Source of the DNA: Motiliproteus sp041586735
Lineage (GTDB): Bacteria; Pseudomonadota; Gammaproteobacteria; Pseudomonadales; Balneatricaceae
Length of the DNA: 64,000 nt
NCBI GenBank assembly: GCA_041586735.1
Contig: JBFGZQ010000008.1
Location: forward strand, 1-64,000
Direction of reading: 5' to 3'
In this document: positions 19,166 through 28,165 of the stretch, piece after piece
Layout: each line of letters opens with the position of its first letter
Numbering within the stretch: the first letter of the stretch is position 1
Program-made: the position numbers and the translations under genes
Notes under the pieces: model-generated
What the model was told of the DNA's origin: nothing
The model's database searches: none
The model's input: the letters and a program-made list of their open reading frames with translations, nothing else

Positions 19166-19927
19166 TTACTTACTCAACTCCGACCGTCTACGCGAGCGTT
19201 CCTGCCTTGCTGCTTCTTTGCCATAATCAGACACCACCTCTTCAACATAAGCCAGATGAGTATGCGCAGCCTGGCGCGCAAGCTCTGGATTACCAGCAAA
19301 AACAGCCTCCATCAGCAGCTTATGCTGACCATGAATCTTGGAACGATGGCCTCGCTGCGGATAAACATACTCAAGATTGCTCATGATGTTTTTCTCGACC
19401 AACCCCAGCAGCGCACGCATAGTATGCAGCAACACCACATTATGAGCCGCCTCAGCGATCCGCAGATGAAACTCTACATCCGCCTTGACCTCTTCAGCAA
19501 AGGACTTCGATTCATGATGCGTTTCGAGCTCGTCGTAAATTTGGCGAATCGACTTTCGATCCGCTTCGGTGCTCCGCAGCGCAGCATAGTAAGCAGCCAC
19601 ACCCTCCAACGCGTGACGAAACTCCAGCAGATCGGACTGCGCTTCCGGATGGGAGGAGAACAACGTTAGCAAAGGATCCACATACCCGGCATCGAGCGTG
19701 GCGGTTACGTAGGTCCCCCCGCCTTGGCGGCTAGTCAACAACCCCTTAGCGACTAATTTTTGTACTGCCTCACGCAGCGAGGGGCGAGAGATATCAAACT
19801 GCAGCGCCAAAGCGCGCTCTGACGGCAACTTTTGCCCCGGCTTTAAACTCCCTTCTAAAATCATGCTCTCCAACTCATCTCCAATGACATCAGAGATTTT
19901 GGGCTGTTTAACGCGCTTGTAGGTCAT
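19166..19927 (-). CDS. pdhR: Pyruvate-responsive GntR/FadR-type repressor
   Basis: Transcription factor of the FCD subgroup of GntR, about 253 residues. The N-terminal winged helix-turn-helix reads KPGQKLPSERALALQFDISRPSLREAVQKL and closely follows E. coli PdhR; RQGGGTYV forms the wing. The C-terminal ligand domain contains LLEFRHALEGVAAYYAALRST and EAAHNVVLLHTMRALL. I start it at the ATG at 19927, where the sequence aligns with the PdhR N-terminus; a longer frame to 19969 would run into its own operator. It precedes aceE on the same strand and diverges from a TRAP/lactate operon. An LldR-like lactate response is possible, as the families are close. Confidence 0.92.
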   Translation of the reverse strand: MTYKRVKQPKISDVIGDELESMILEGSLKPGQKLPSERALALQFDISRPSLREAVQKLVAKGLLTSRQGGGTYVTATLDAGYVDPLLTLFSSHPEAQSDLLEFRHALEGVAAYYAALRSTEADRKSIRQIYDELETHHESKSFAEEVKADVEFHLRIAEAAHNVVLLHTMRALLGLVEKNIMSNLEYVYPQRGHRSKIHGQHKLLMEAVFAGNPELARQAAHTHLAYVEEVVSDYGKEAARQERSRRRSELSK

Positions 19928-19943
19928 AAGATCCGGCCTTTCC

Positions 19944-20000
19944 AATGGTATTACCAATTTAGCATGCAAGCACTTATACCATGATGATCAAAAAATACAA
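19944..20000 (-). promoter_or_regulatory. pdhR promoter with PdhR-type operator
   Basis: On the minus strand TTGTAT (20000-19995), a 16 bp spacer and TATAAG (19978-19973) make a plausible sigma-70 promoter. Just downstream, 19959-19944 reads AATTGGTAATACCATT, a near-perfect match to the PdhR/LldR box. The operator would lie at roughly +7 to +22, suiting autorepression. Confidence 0.75.
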
Positions 20001-20141
20001 CCACCACTCTGTCACAGCAGAAATCGCAACCAATCTTCGTTGATTATTTTTCACACTTCAAATTATAAGAAACTAAATCATAGTATTCAATAATATACAG
20101 CGCAGCTTAGATCAAAAACTAATCAACCAACCGAAACCGGC

Positions 20142-20200
20142 TTGACATCAGCAGGACACGCACCTAGGATGACAACCTCAAGCAAAGATTGGTATTACCA
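20142..20200 (+). promoter_or_regulatory. TRAP/lactate operon promoter with PdhR-type operator
   Basis: TTGACA (20142-20147), a 17 bp spacer and TAGGAT (20165-20170) form a strong sigma-70 promoter. TTGGTATTACCA (20189-20200), the same palindrome as at the pdhR promoter, lies at roughly +12 to +23. A bound repressor would block initiation or early elongation. The dctP start codon follows 63 bp later. Confidence 0.78.
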
Positions 20201-20263
20201 CTTTACCAAATGGCTCACCCAGACTGTAAATATATAAAAACAATGAACCATTGAGGACCGACC

Positions 20264-21334
20264 ATGAGAAAGTTTACTCGCACCGCCGTGACTGCTGCGG
20301 CTCTAACTGCAGCCCTATCGGCAACACAACCTGCGTTGGCTGCCGAAAAAACCCTGCTTAAAACCCCGATCGCATTCGGCTCGCACCTGCCGGCGCTGGG
20401 CACCCCGATCCAGTGGGTCTCCGAACAGCTGCCGCTTATGAGCGGCAACAAGCTGAAGATGAAAATTTATGAGCCGGGTAAGCTGGTAGCGCCTCCCGAG
20501 ATCCTGGGCGCGGTCTCCAGCGGCAAGGTCAACTCCGGTTATGCCACGGCCGGTTACTGGCAAGGCAAGATGCCTGCCGCGGCGCTCTTTTCTGCTGTGC
20601 CCTTCGGTCCAGAAGCGGGTGAATATCTCGCCTGGATGTATTACGGCAACGGCCTGAAACTGTACCAAGAGATGTACGATAATGGCGGTTACAACGTCAA
20701 AGTGCTGCCGTGCGCGATCATCTCTCCTGAGACCTCGGGCTGGTTCAAGAAGCCGATAGACAAGCCTGAAGACCTCAAGGGCCTAAACATGCGCTTCTTC
20801 GGCCTGGGCGCCAGCGTCATGGAGAAGATGGGGGTCAGCACCTCACAGCTGCCTGGCGGTGAGATCTTTGGGGCGCTGGAAAAGGGCGCTATCGATGCGA
20901 CCGAGTTCTCCCAGCCGGCGATCGATCAACGCCTCGGTCTGCACAAGATCGCCAAGTACAACTACTTCCCAGGCTGGCATCAGCAGTCCACCGTGTTTGA
21001 GCTGCTGGTCAACAAAGACGCCTGGGCCGATATGAGTCCTGCCAACCAGGCAATCCTGGAAAACACTTGTAAAGCCTCGATGACTAATTCGATCGCCGAA
21101 GGCGAAGCGATGCAGTTCGAGGTGATGGCTAACGCCAAGCACAACGGTGTTGAGATTCGTTACTGGAATGACGAGATGCTCGCGGCCTTCAAGAGCAAGT
21201 GGGATGAAGTGGTGGTTGAGCAGAATCAGGATGCGTTCTTCAACAAGGTCTATACCGATCTGACCAGCTTCCGTGACGGCTATGATCTCTGGGAAGCGCA
21301 CGCCTTTCTGCCCCGTGCTAAACCTAGCCTGTAA
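20264..21334 (+). CDS. dctP: TRAP transporter solute-binding protein (2-oxoacid/lactate clade)
   Basis: Periplasmic receptor of a sodium-driven TRAP carrier, 356 residues. It has a clear signal peptide (TAALSATQPALAAE, cut near residue 27). The segments PETSGWFKKPI, LKGLNMRFFGLGASVMEKMG, GALEKGAIDATE and FPGWHQQ resemble TakP-type receptors, which bind 2-oxoacids or lactate; the Arg in LNMRF is the usual carboxylate-binding residue. It is followed by its own small and large permease genes and by a D-lactate dehydrogenase-type gene, so lactate or pyruvate is the favoured ligand. That choice is inference. GAGG precedes the ATG. Confidence 0.9.
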   Translation: MRKFTRTAVTAAALTAALSATQPALAAEKTLLKTPIAFGSHLPALGTPIQWVSEQLPLMSGNKLKMKIYEPGKLVAPPEILGAVSSGKVNSGYATAGYWQGKMPAAALFSAVPFGPEAGEYLAWMYYGNGLKLYQEMYDNGGYNVKVLPCAIISPETSGWFKKPIDKPEDLKGLNMRFFGLGASVMEKMGVSTSQLPGGEIFGALEKGAIDATEFSQPAIDQRLGLHKIAKYNYFPGWHQQSTVFELLVNKDAWADMSPANQAILENTCKASMTNSIAEGEAMQFEVMANAKHNGVEIRYWNDEMLAAFKSKWDEVVVEQNQDAFFNKVYTDLTSFRDGYDLWEAHAFLPRAKPSL

Positions 21335-21367
21335 CATTCTATAAGACCCTGAACAGGGTGTAAGTCT

Positions 21368-21395
21368 CGGCCGGGGACCGCTCCCGGCCGTTTTA
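21368..21395 (+). terminator. Terminator-like hairpin between dctP and dctQ
   Basis: CGGCCGGG / CCCGGCCG forms a strong 8 bp stem with a 7-base loop, followed directly by TTTTAT. It lies 34 bp after the dctP stop and before dctQ. It probably stops part of the transcripts so that the receptor is made in excess over the permease. Confidence 0.8.
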
Positions 21396-21397
21396 TA

Positions 21398-21450
21398 GTT
21401 TGCATAGGCTATGGTTTGTACTGGCTATTGTTTGTACAGGCTATGCAAAC
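21398..21450 (+). repeat. Three 16-bp-period direct repeats plus inverted end
   Basis: GTTTGYAYWGGCTAT occurs three times in a row at 21398-21412, 21414-21428 and 21430-21444. The end of the array, CTATGCAAAC (21441-21450), is the exact reverse complement of its beginning GTTTGCATAG. It sits between the dctP terminator and the dctQ ribosome site. Confidence 0.8.
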
Positions 21451-21494
21451 CATCCCCTTATTTTCTCCATCCGCGGCTCCTGAGAGGTACCCCC

Positions 21495-22013
21495 GTGACG
21501 ACCCACCATCATCCCGTTCCGATCTCTGACGGTATCGACTGTTTCATTCGCAAGCTCGGCAACCTGATCGCCTGGACCTATGTCGTTCTGGTGCTGGTCA
21601 TCATTCTCCAAGTGGTACTGCGTAAAGGCTTCTCCAGCGGCCTGATCATTCTCGAAGAGCTGCAATGGCATCTCTATGCGATCGGGGTGATGTTCGGCCT
21701 CTCCTATGCCCAGATCAACAATGCCCATGTACGGGTCGATCTGGTCTACGGCGGCTTGCGTATCAAGAGTAAACGGATCATCGATGTGCTCGGCATCCTG
21801 TTTCTAGTACTGCCCTTTATCGCCGTTATCTTTATTCATAGCCTTGATTTTGTTGCTGATGCCTGGCGCATCAATGAATCATCTGAATCCCCATCCGGTC
21901 TGCCCTGGCGCTGGGCTATCAAGGCCGTTATACCGCTCAGTTTCGGCCTGCTGGCCTTGGCCGTGGTGTCGCGTTTGATTCGTGACGTTGTCCTGCTGAT
22001 TCGGGGAGTGTAA
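21495..22013 (+). CDS. dctQ: TRAP transporter small permease subunit
   Basis: About 172 residues with four predicted membrane helices (AWTYVVLVLVIILQVVL, the LYAIGVMFGLSYAQ region, LGILFLVLPFIAVIF, FGLLALAVVSRLI). The family motif EELQWHLYAIG lies before helix 2 and HVRVDLVY after it. The best start is the GTG at 21495 with GAGAGG seven bases upstream; a longer frame from 21411 would use the repeat array as coding sequence. It is two bases from dctM, so the two subunits are translationally coupled. Confidence 0.9.
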   Translation: MTTHHHPVPISDGIDCFIRKLGNLIAWTYVVLVLVIILQVVLRKGFSSGLIILEELQWHLYAIGVMFGLSYAQINNAHVRVDLVYGGLRIKSKRIIDVLGILFLVLPFIAVIFIHSLDFVADAWRINESSESPSGLPWRWAIKAVIPLSFGLLALAVVSRLIRDVVLLIRGV

Positions 22014-22015
22014 CC

Positions 22016-23401
22016 GTGGAAGTTAATGAAATTCTTGTTATCGCGATGTTCCTATCGTTTATCGCGCTGCTATTTACCGGCATCCCGGTCGCCTACGTTC
22101 TGGGCGGCATCGGGGTGATATTCGCCGGTATCGGCTTTCTGGCCGATATCTACCTGGACAGCTTTACCGGTCTGGACTTTTTAACCCTGGGGCTGGTGGT
22201 CAATCGGCTCTACAAGATCATGGATAATTGGATCCTGGTGGCGCTGCCGATGTTCATTTTTATGGGCATCATGCTGGATAAATCCGGTGTCGCCGAAGAG
22301 CTGATGGAATCGATGCAGGAGCTGTTCGGCAAGGTCCGCGGTGGTCTGGCGATCACCGTCACCGCGATCGGTATTATCCTGGCAGCCTCTACTGGGATCA
22401 TCGGTGCCTCCGTGGTGCTGCTGGCCGTGATGTCACTGCCGGCGATGCTGAAACAGGGCTACTCCAAACCGCTAGCGCTGGGCACCATCGCCTCGGCGGG
22501 CACCCTGGGAATCCTGATTCCACCCAGCATCATGCTGGTGATTATGGCCGACCAGTTAGGTCTGTCGGTGGGTGATCTGTTTATGGGCGCGGTAATTCCG
22601 GGGCTGATGCTAGGCGCGATGTATATTATTTACATCGTCATGGTGGGGATTCTGAGCCCGGAGTCCGCTCCCATTCCGGCCGATGCCAAAACGGTCACCC
22701 TCAAAGCCTTTGCCGGGCTGATGAAGGCGATGCTGCCGACTCTGGCGTTGATCTTCGTGGTGCTGGGTTCGATCTTTGGCGGTATCGCCACCCCCACCGA
22801 AGCGTCTGGCGTCGGCGCCTTGGGTGCAAGCCTGCTGGCCCTGTACAACCGCCGCTTCAACCTCAGGGTACTTAAAGAGGTGATGCAGGGGACCTACAAT
22901 ACCACCGCCTATATCTTTTTAATCTTTATCGGCGCCACCTGCTTTGCGCTGGTGCTGCGTGAACTGGGCGGCGACGAGCTGATCGAGTCGTTCCTGACCG
23001 GCCTGCCGTTTGGCCCCTACGGCATCATCGCCTTTATCCTGTTTATCATCTTCCTGCTGGGATTCTTCCTCGACTGGATCGAGATCACCCTGATCATCTT
23101 GCCCCTGCTGGCTCCGGTGATCAGCGCACTGGGCTTTGATATTGACGGCTACGGGGTGGTCGATAACCCCGAACTGGTGTGGTTCGTGATGCTGGTGGCG
23201 ATGGCCTTACAGACCTCGTTCCTGACCCCGCCGGTGGGCTTCGCCTTGTTCTATCTCAAGGGGGTCTGCCCGCCCGATATCAAACTGTCCGATATCTACA
23301 AGGGCGTGATCCCCTTCATCATCCTGCAGCTCATCGCCCTGGTGATCCTGGTGCTCTGGCCACAGCTGGTGATCTGGTTGCCTGCCGTCGCCTACGGCTA
23401 A
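22016..23401 (+). CDS. dctM: TRAP transporter large permease subunit
   Basis: 461 residues, highly hydrophobic, with about twelve membrane helices, as expected for the ion-coupled transport subunit. Family motifs include GIPVAYVLGGIGV, ALPMFIFMGIMLDKSGVAEELM, IIGASVVLLAVMSLPAMLKQGYSK, LGILIPPSIMLVIMADQ and TPTEASGVGALGA. It starts with GTG two bases after the dctQ stop. Confidence 0.95.
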   Translation: MEVNEILVIAMFLSFIALLFTGIPVAYVLGGIGVIFAGIGFLADIYLDSFTGLDFLTLGLVVNRLYKIMDNWILVALPMFIFMGIMLDKSGVAEELMESMQELFGKVRGGLAITVTAIGIILAASTGIIGASVVLLAVMSLPAMLKQGYSKPLALGTIASAGTLGILIPPSIMLVIMADQLGLSVGDLFMGAVIPGLMLGAMYIIYIVMVGILSPESAPIPADAKTVTLKAFAGLMKAMLPTLALIFVVLGSIFGGIATPTEASGVGALGASLLALYNRRFNLRVLKEVMQGTYNTTAYIFLIFIGATCFALVLRELGGDELIESFLTGLPFGPYGIIAFILFIIFLLGFFLDWIEITLIILPLLAPVISALGFDIDGYGVVDNPELVWFVMLVAMALQTSFLTPPVGFALFYLKGVCPPDIKLSDIYKGVIPFIILQLIALVILVLWPQLVIWLPAVAYG

Positions 23402-23429
23402 GCACCCGAATCTTGATCGGTATCCGGAA

Positions 23430-23460
23430 AGTGGCATGCAATCCAACATTGGATGCCACT
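23430..23460 (+). repeat. Strong intercistronic hairpin between dctM and the dehydrogenase gene
   Basis: AGTGGCAT and CAATCC pair with GGATGCCACT across an AACA loop, giving a stem of about 13 pairs with a small bulge. No T run follows, so it looks like an mRNA processing or stability element rather than a terminator. It begins 29 bp after the dctM stop. Confidence 0.65.
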
Positions 23461-23542
23461 CAGACGGCTCTCAACCACCCCGTGCAAGGCGGGCTATCAT
23501 CCTAACAACATGACACCCCAGCCACCCCTGCAGGACGTCAAT

Positions 23543-26386
23543 ATGAAACCAAACTATCAGCAATTTCGTCATCAGCTTGGCGATTTTATTCCTGAATCGC
23601 GGCTGATCAGCGATCCACTGCGCACCCTGGCTTACGGTACGGATGCCAGCTTCTACCGTTTGATTCCACAACTGGTGGTACGGGTTGAAACGCCCGATGA
23701 GGTTGCACAGATCCTGCGCCTGGCGCGAGCTGCCAAAATAGCCGTCACCTTCCGCGCGGCGGGCACCAGTTTGTCTGGCCAGGCAATTACCGACTCGGTG
23801 CTGATTCAACTGGGTGACGGCTGGAAAGGCTATAACATCGAGCCCGACGCCTCAAAGATCAGCCTCCAACCCGGGGTGATCGGCGGCCATGCGAATAAAT
23901 ATTTGGCCCCTTTTAACAAGAAGATCGGGCCGGATCCGGCATCGATCAACGCGGCGATGATCGGCGGCATTGCCGCCAACAATGCCAGCGGCATGTGCTG
24001 TGGTACGGCGCAAAACAGCTATCGCACTCTCGACAGTATGCAACTGATTTTGGCCGACGGCACGTTGCTGAACACCAAAGATCCTGCCAGTCGCGCAGCC
24101 TTCAGCGCCAGCCATGCCGAGTTGCTCGAACAACTCCGACGACTCAGCGAACAAACACGGGCCAACACCGCGCTGCACGAGCGCATTCGCCACAAATACC
24201 GCCTCAAAAACACCACCGGGTACGCGCTCAACTCGCTGGTCGATTTCGACGATCCGTTTGAAACCCTGCAGCACCTGATGATCGGTTCGGAAGGCACCCT
24301 CGGCTTTATCTCTGAGATCACCTACCGCACCGTTGACGAACACCCGCACAAAGCCTCGGCGATGATCCTGTTTGCTGATGTCGAAATCACCTGTCGTGCT
24401 GTCGCCGCACTGAAAAAAACCCCAGTGTCGGCGGTGGAGCTGATCGACCGTGCGGGTCTGCGTTCGGTGGAAAATAAACCCGGCATGCCGGGTTACATCA
24501 AAGAGCTGGGTGATCATGCCACAGCGCTGCTGGTCGAGACTCGCGGTGGCTCCAAACAGGAGATGCATAACAAGGTCGCCGCCATCAGTTCGACGCTGGA
24601 GCCGTTTAAAACCCTGCAACCGCTGCACTTTACCGACGATCCCCGTGAATACAATCAATTCTGGGCGATTCGTAAGGGGCTATTCCCCGCCATTGGTGCG
24701 GTACGCAACACCGGCACCACGGTGATCATCGAAGATGTCGCCTTCCCCGTCGAGCAGCTGGCCGAAGCGGTGCACGATCTGCACATCATATTCACCGAAC
24801 TGGGCTACCAAGACGCGTTGATTTTTGGCCACGCGCTGGAAGGTAACCTGCATTTCGTCTTTACCCAGGCCTTCGACACTCAGGCCGAGATCGATCGCTA
24901 CGAGCAGCTGATGGACCAGGTGGCTGATCTGGTGGTCGGCAAGTACGATGGTTCGTTGAAGGCAGAGCATGGCACCGGCCGCAACATGGCGCCTTATGTT
25001 GAGCAGGAGTGGGGCGCCGAAGCTTACGCACTGATGTGGCAGATCAAGCACCTGTTTGATCCCGACAACCTGATCAACCCCGGGGTACTGCTCAACACTG
25101 ACAAGCAGGTCCATCTGCAGAATCTAAAGCCCCTGCCACCCGCCGATCCGCTGATCGATAAATGTATCGAGTGCGGATTCTGCGAACCTAGCTGCCCCTC
25201 ACGCGCACTGACCCTGACTCCGCGGCAACGGATCGTGATCCGCCGTGAAATCGCCCGCCTCGAAGACTGCGGTGAAGACCCGGAGCGACTCGAGCAGATG
25301 CGCAGTGATTACGCCTACCAAGGACTCGATACCTGTGCCGCCTGCGGTCTCTGTTCGATGGCCTGCCCGGTGGGCATCAACACCGGCGATCTGACTCGAG
25401 CGATGCGCAGCGAGGCCAATGCCAAGCATGCCGGCAAGGCGCAGTGGCTGGCCGACCATTTTGCAGGCGTCAGCAGTGCCAGCCGGACGGTATTCAAACT
25501 GGCCGATATCACCCACGGACTGATTGGTAGTAAAGCGATGCGCGCGGTCACCGGCGCGGCCCGTAAAATCAGCGGCGGCGCGGTGCAACAGTGGACTCCG
25601 TCGATGCCCAGCGCCGCCCCGAAAATAAAACCCTTGGAGGATCATCGCGCCTCGACGTTCAAGAGTGAGCGCAAAGTGGTCTACCTGCCCAGCTGCGCCA
25701 GTCGCACCATGGGCCTACAACGCGGCAGCAGCGAGCAACAGTCGTTGGCCGAAGTGACCGTGGCGCTGCTAAACAAAGCCGGTTTTGAGGTGATCTATCC
25801 AGAAAATCTAGACGCGCTGTGCTGCGGCATGCCCTTTCAGAGTAAAGGACTGTTCGAGGCGGCCAACAGCAAGGCCCTGCAGACCGAGGCTGCGCTATTA
25901 ACAGCCTCCAACAACGGCGACTATCCGATCTACTCAGATACCAGCCCCTGTACGCTGCGGATGCAGGAATCGATCGACAACCGCTTACAGATCTTCGAGG
26001 CGGTGCAGTTTATCCAGCAGTTTGTGCTTGAGCGGCTGCAGATCACCCCGGTGCAGGAACCGATCGCGTTGCACATCACCTGCAGCAGTGCGCGAATGGG
26101 ATTGGCCGACAACCTGGTCAGTCTTGCTAAAGCCTGCGCGCGCGAAGTGATCATTCCCGACCAGATTACCTGCTGTGGTTTTGCCGGTGACAAAGGCTTT
26201 TCGACTCCGGAATTGAACGCCTCCGCACTGCGCAGCCTCAAGGATTCCTTACCTAGTAACTGCCGCGAAGGCTTTTCAACCAGCCGCACCTGCGAAATTG
26301 GTTTGTCAGAGCATAGTGGCATAGAGTATAAATCCATTGTCTATCTGCTGGAGCGCTGCTCACAGCCACGGACCTCGGTTACTTAG
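23543..26386 (+). CDS. dld: FAD/Fe-S oxidoreductase, D-lactate dehydrogenase (quinone) type
   Basis: A fusion of about 947 residues. The N-terminal FAD-binding (GlcD-like) part has FRAAGTSLSGQA, IGGIAANNASGMCCG and IGSEGTLGFISEITY. A 2Fe-type ferredoxin-like middle carries two four-cysteine clusters, CIECGFCEPSCPS and CAACGLCSMACPVG. The C-terminal part has paired cysteine-rich (CCG) domains: LDALCCGMPF and ITCCGFAGDKGF. This layout matches Dld-II/YdiJ-type enzymes that oxidise D-lactate or related 2-hydroxyacids at the membrane. An ATG at 23543 preceded by CAGGAC is preferred to upstream starts at 23510 and 23453. Its place behind the TRAP genes and PdhR-type operators supports D-lactate to pyruvate. 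D-2-hydroxyglutarate is an alternative substrate. Confidence 0.9.
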   Translation: MKPNYQQFRHQLGDFIPESRLISDPLRTLAYGTDASFYRLIPQLVVRVETPDEVAQILRLARAAKIAVTFRAAGTSLSGQAITDSVLIQLGDGWKGYNIEPDASKISLQPGVIGGHANKYLAPFNKKIGPDPASINAAMIGGIAANNASGMCCGTAQNSYRTLDSMQLILADGTLLNTKDPASRAAFSASHAELLEQLRRLSEQTRANTALHERIRHKYRLKNTTGYALNSLVDFDDPFETLQHLMIGSEGTLGFISEITYRTVDEHPHKASAMILFADVEITCRAVAALKKTPVSAVELIDRAGLRSVENKPGMPGYIKELGDHATALLVETRGGSKQEMHNKVAAISSTLEPFKTLQPLHFTDDPREYNQFWAIRKGLFPAIGAVRNTGTTVIIEDVAFPVEQLAEAVHDLHIIFTELGYQDALIFGHALEGNLHFVFTQAFDTQAEIDRYEQLMDQVADLVVGKYDGSLKAEHGTGRNMAPYVEQEWGAEAYALMWQIKHLFDPDNLINPGVLLNTDKQVHLQNLKPLPPADPLIDKCIECGFCEPSCPSRALTLTPRQRIVIRREIARLEDCGEDPERLEQMRSDYAYQGLDTCAACGLCSMACPVGINTGDLTRAMRSEANAKHAGKAQWLADHFAGVSSASRTVFKLADITHGLIGSKAMRAVTGAARKISGGAVQQWTPSMPSAAPKIKPLEDHRASTFKSERKVVYLPSCASRTMGLQRGSSEQQSLAEVTVALLNKAGFEVIYPENLDALCCGMPFQSKGLFEAANSKALQTEAALLTASNNGDYPIYSDTSPCTLRMQESIDNRLQIFEAVQFIQQFVLERLQITPVQEPIALHITCSSARMGLADNLVSLAKACAREVIIPDQITCCGFAGDKGFSTPELNASALRSLKDSLPSNCREGFSTSRTCEIGLSEHSGIEYKSIVYLLERCSQPRTSVT

Positions 26387-26608
26387 ACCCTCACATGAAC
26401 GCGTGCGTTAAACCTCTCTCAGGCGCCACGCCGCTGGCGCTAATGATCACTAAACGTTATATACAGAGACAGGAAGGCTCTATCACAACGCGTCAGCAGG
26501 TATCAGCTGTTCTCGGCTGCAGCAGAACTCAGACGCCAGCGCTCGACCACGCCAAGGACATACGCATTACAATGATCATTACCCATCACCCATTCACGGA
26601 GCTCCACT

Positions 26609-27091
26609 ATGTCTCTTCCTGATACTAAAACCATCCTTTACACCACCTCACTGGGCAAGCACAGCCGTCCGGTATTTCGCCAAGCCCTGAAGATGGCCAG
26701 CGTTTATAATGCCAAGGTAGTGATGCTGCACGTCGTCGAGCCGATCGGGGAAACCGGTCAGGCGCTGATCCAGAACTACCTGCCCAAAGACCTGCTCAAG
26801 AGCATCCATGACGAGGGTCTAGAAAAGATCAAAGCCGACATGAAAGCGCGGGTGATCAAGTTCTACGAAGAGGAGATGGACAAGCTGGACACGCAGCCGG
26901 GGCTGGTGATCGAGCAGGTGGTCGGTGAAGGCAACCGTTCCGACGAGATCGTTGACGTTGCCAAGGCGATCAATGCCGACCTGATCGTGATGGGTTCACA
27001 CAACAGTCTGGGGCGCTCCAGCAGCACCACCCGCCAGGTGATCAAGTATTCCGGACGTCCGGTACTGGTCATCCCCACCCGGGTTAAATAA
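26609..27091 (+). CDS. Universal stress protein, UspA family
   Basis: Cytoplasmic alpha/beta protein of 160 residues. It shows the UspA pattern: a first strand ILYTTSLGKHSRPVFRQALKMA, a middle region IVDVAKAINADLIVMGSHNSLG, and a C-terminal end SGRPVLVIPTR. The usual glycine/serine nucleotide loop (GxxGxxxxxxxxxGS) is only partly recognisable, so ATP binding is uncertain. It follows the dehydrogenase by 222 bp, so it may have its own promoter, and precedes the AEC permease by 40 bp. Confidence 0.9.
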   Translation: MSLPDTKTILYTTSLGKHSRPVFRQALKMASVYNAKVVMLHVVEPIGETGQALIQNYLPKDLLKSIHDEGLEKIKADMKARVIKFYEEEMDKLDTQPGLVIEQVVGEGNRSDEIVDVAKAINADLIVMGSHNSLGRSSSTTRQVIKYSGRPVLVIPTRVK

Positions 27092-27131
27092 GCCCTTTAT
27101 CACCACTTCAACCTAAGGACATCACGGCGGC

Positions 27132-28025
27132 ATGACGGAAACCACTCTAGCGCTCACCGAGCGTATCTTTCTCACCGTCTTTCCGCTGTTCGTGATCGTG
27201 CTGTGCGGCTATCTGTATGGCCGCCGCCACCGTCCCGATATCGAATTTGCCAACCGCGCCAATATGGATCTATTCATTCCGGCGCTGATTTTTCACTCGA
27301 TGGCCACCCAAGCCTTTCCACTGGTGCAATACCAGCAGCTGGCACTGGGTGGTGTCGTGGTTGTTCTGGGCTCGGGGCTGCTGCTCTACCCTGTGGTACG
27401 GCTATTAAAACTCAATCTTAAAACCTTCCTGCCGCCGATGATGTTCAATAACTCCGGCAACATGGGGATTCCGTTGATTGTGCTGGCCTTTGGCGAACAG
27501 GCCCTGCCTGCTGCGGTGATTTTGTTTATCGTCGAAAACACCCTGCATATGAGCGTCGGCGCGCTGATGCTCAATCGTCACACCCGGCTATTGCAGCTGC
27601 TGAAGATGCCGATGATCCTGGCCACTATCGCCGGTATTGGTTGGAGTGCATCGAGTTTGACGCTGCCCAAGGCGGTAGAGCTGCCGGTACAGATGCTGGG
27701 GCAGATATCGATCCCACTGATGCTGTTTACACTCGGCATTCGTATCGTCGAGGTGGGCCTCAAGAGTTGGCATCAAGGAGTACTGGGTGCCATCTTGTGT
27801 CCTCTGTCGGGGGTGCTGATCGTGCTAGTACTGCAACCCTGGCTTGGACTATCCGAGGAGCAATTTGCCATCCTGCTAGTATTCGGTGCCCTGCCCCCGG
27901 CGGTCCTTAATTACATGATGGCCGAGCGCTACCAACAAGAACCGCACCAGGTCGCCTCTATCGTGCTGTTGGGCAATATTGGCGCGTTGCTGATCATCCC
28001 GCTAATACTGGTATTTGCGCTCTGA
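27132..28025 (+). CDS. AEC-family (auxin efflux carrier-like) permease
   Basis: Inner-membrane protein of 297 residues with about ten hydrophobic helices. Family segments include NRANMDLFIPALIFHSMA, MMFNNSGNMGIPLIVLAFGEQALPAAVI and ALPPAVLNYMMAERY. Bacterial members move small organic acids such as malate, malonate or lactate. With lactate, pyruvate and universal-stress genes around it, an organic acid is the likely substrate, but that is inferred from context. It is 40 bp after the uspA-like gene and likely co-transcribed with it. Confidence 0.88.
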   Translation: MTETTLALTERIFLTVFPLFVIVLCGYLYGRRHRPDIEFANRANMDLFIPALIFHSMATQAFPLVQYQQLALGGVVVVLGSGLLLYPVVRLLKLNLKTFLPPMMFNNSGNMGIPLIVLAFGEQALPAAVILFIVENTLHMSVGALMLNRHTRLLQLLKMPMILATIAGIGWSASSLTLPKAVELPVQMLGQISIPLMLFTLGIRIVEVGLKSWHQGVLGAILCPLSGVLIVLVLQPWLGLSEEQFAILLVFGALPPAVLNYMMAERYQQEPHQVASIVLLGNIGALLIIPLILVFAL

Positions 28026-28165
28026 TCCGGCAGCACTGACGGTAGCATCTCTCCGCTGACTTAGCCCTCAGATAGCCCTCACTAGCTCCGATTGCTCCAA
28101 AGCCACTAATAATGTCACGCTGAAGGGGTTAGAATCAGGCTACACCCCTAACTCGAGTTCGCTGT

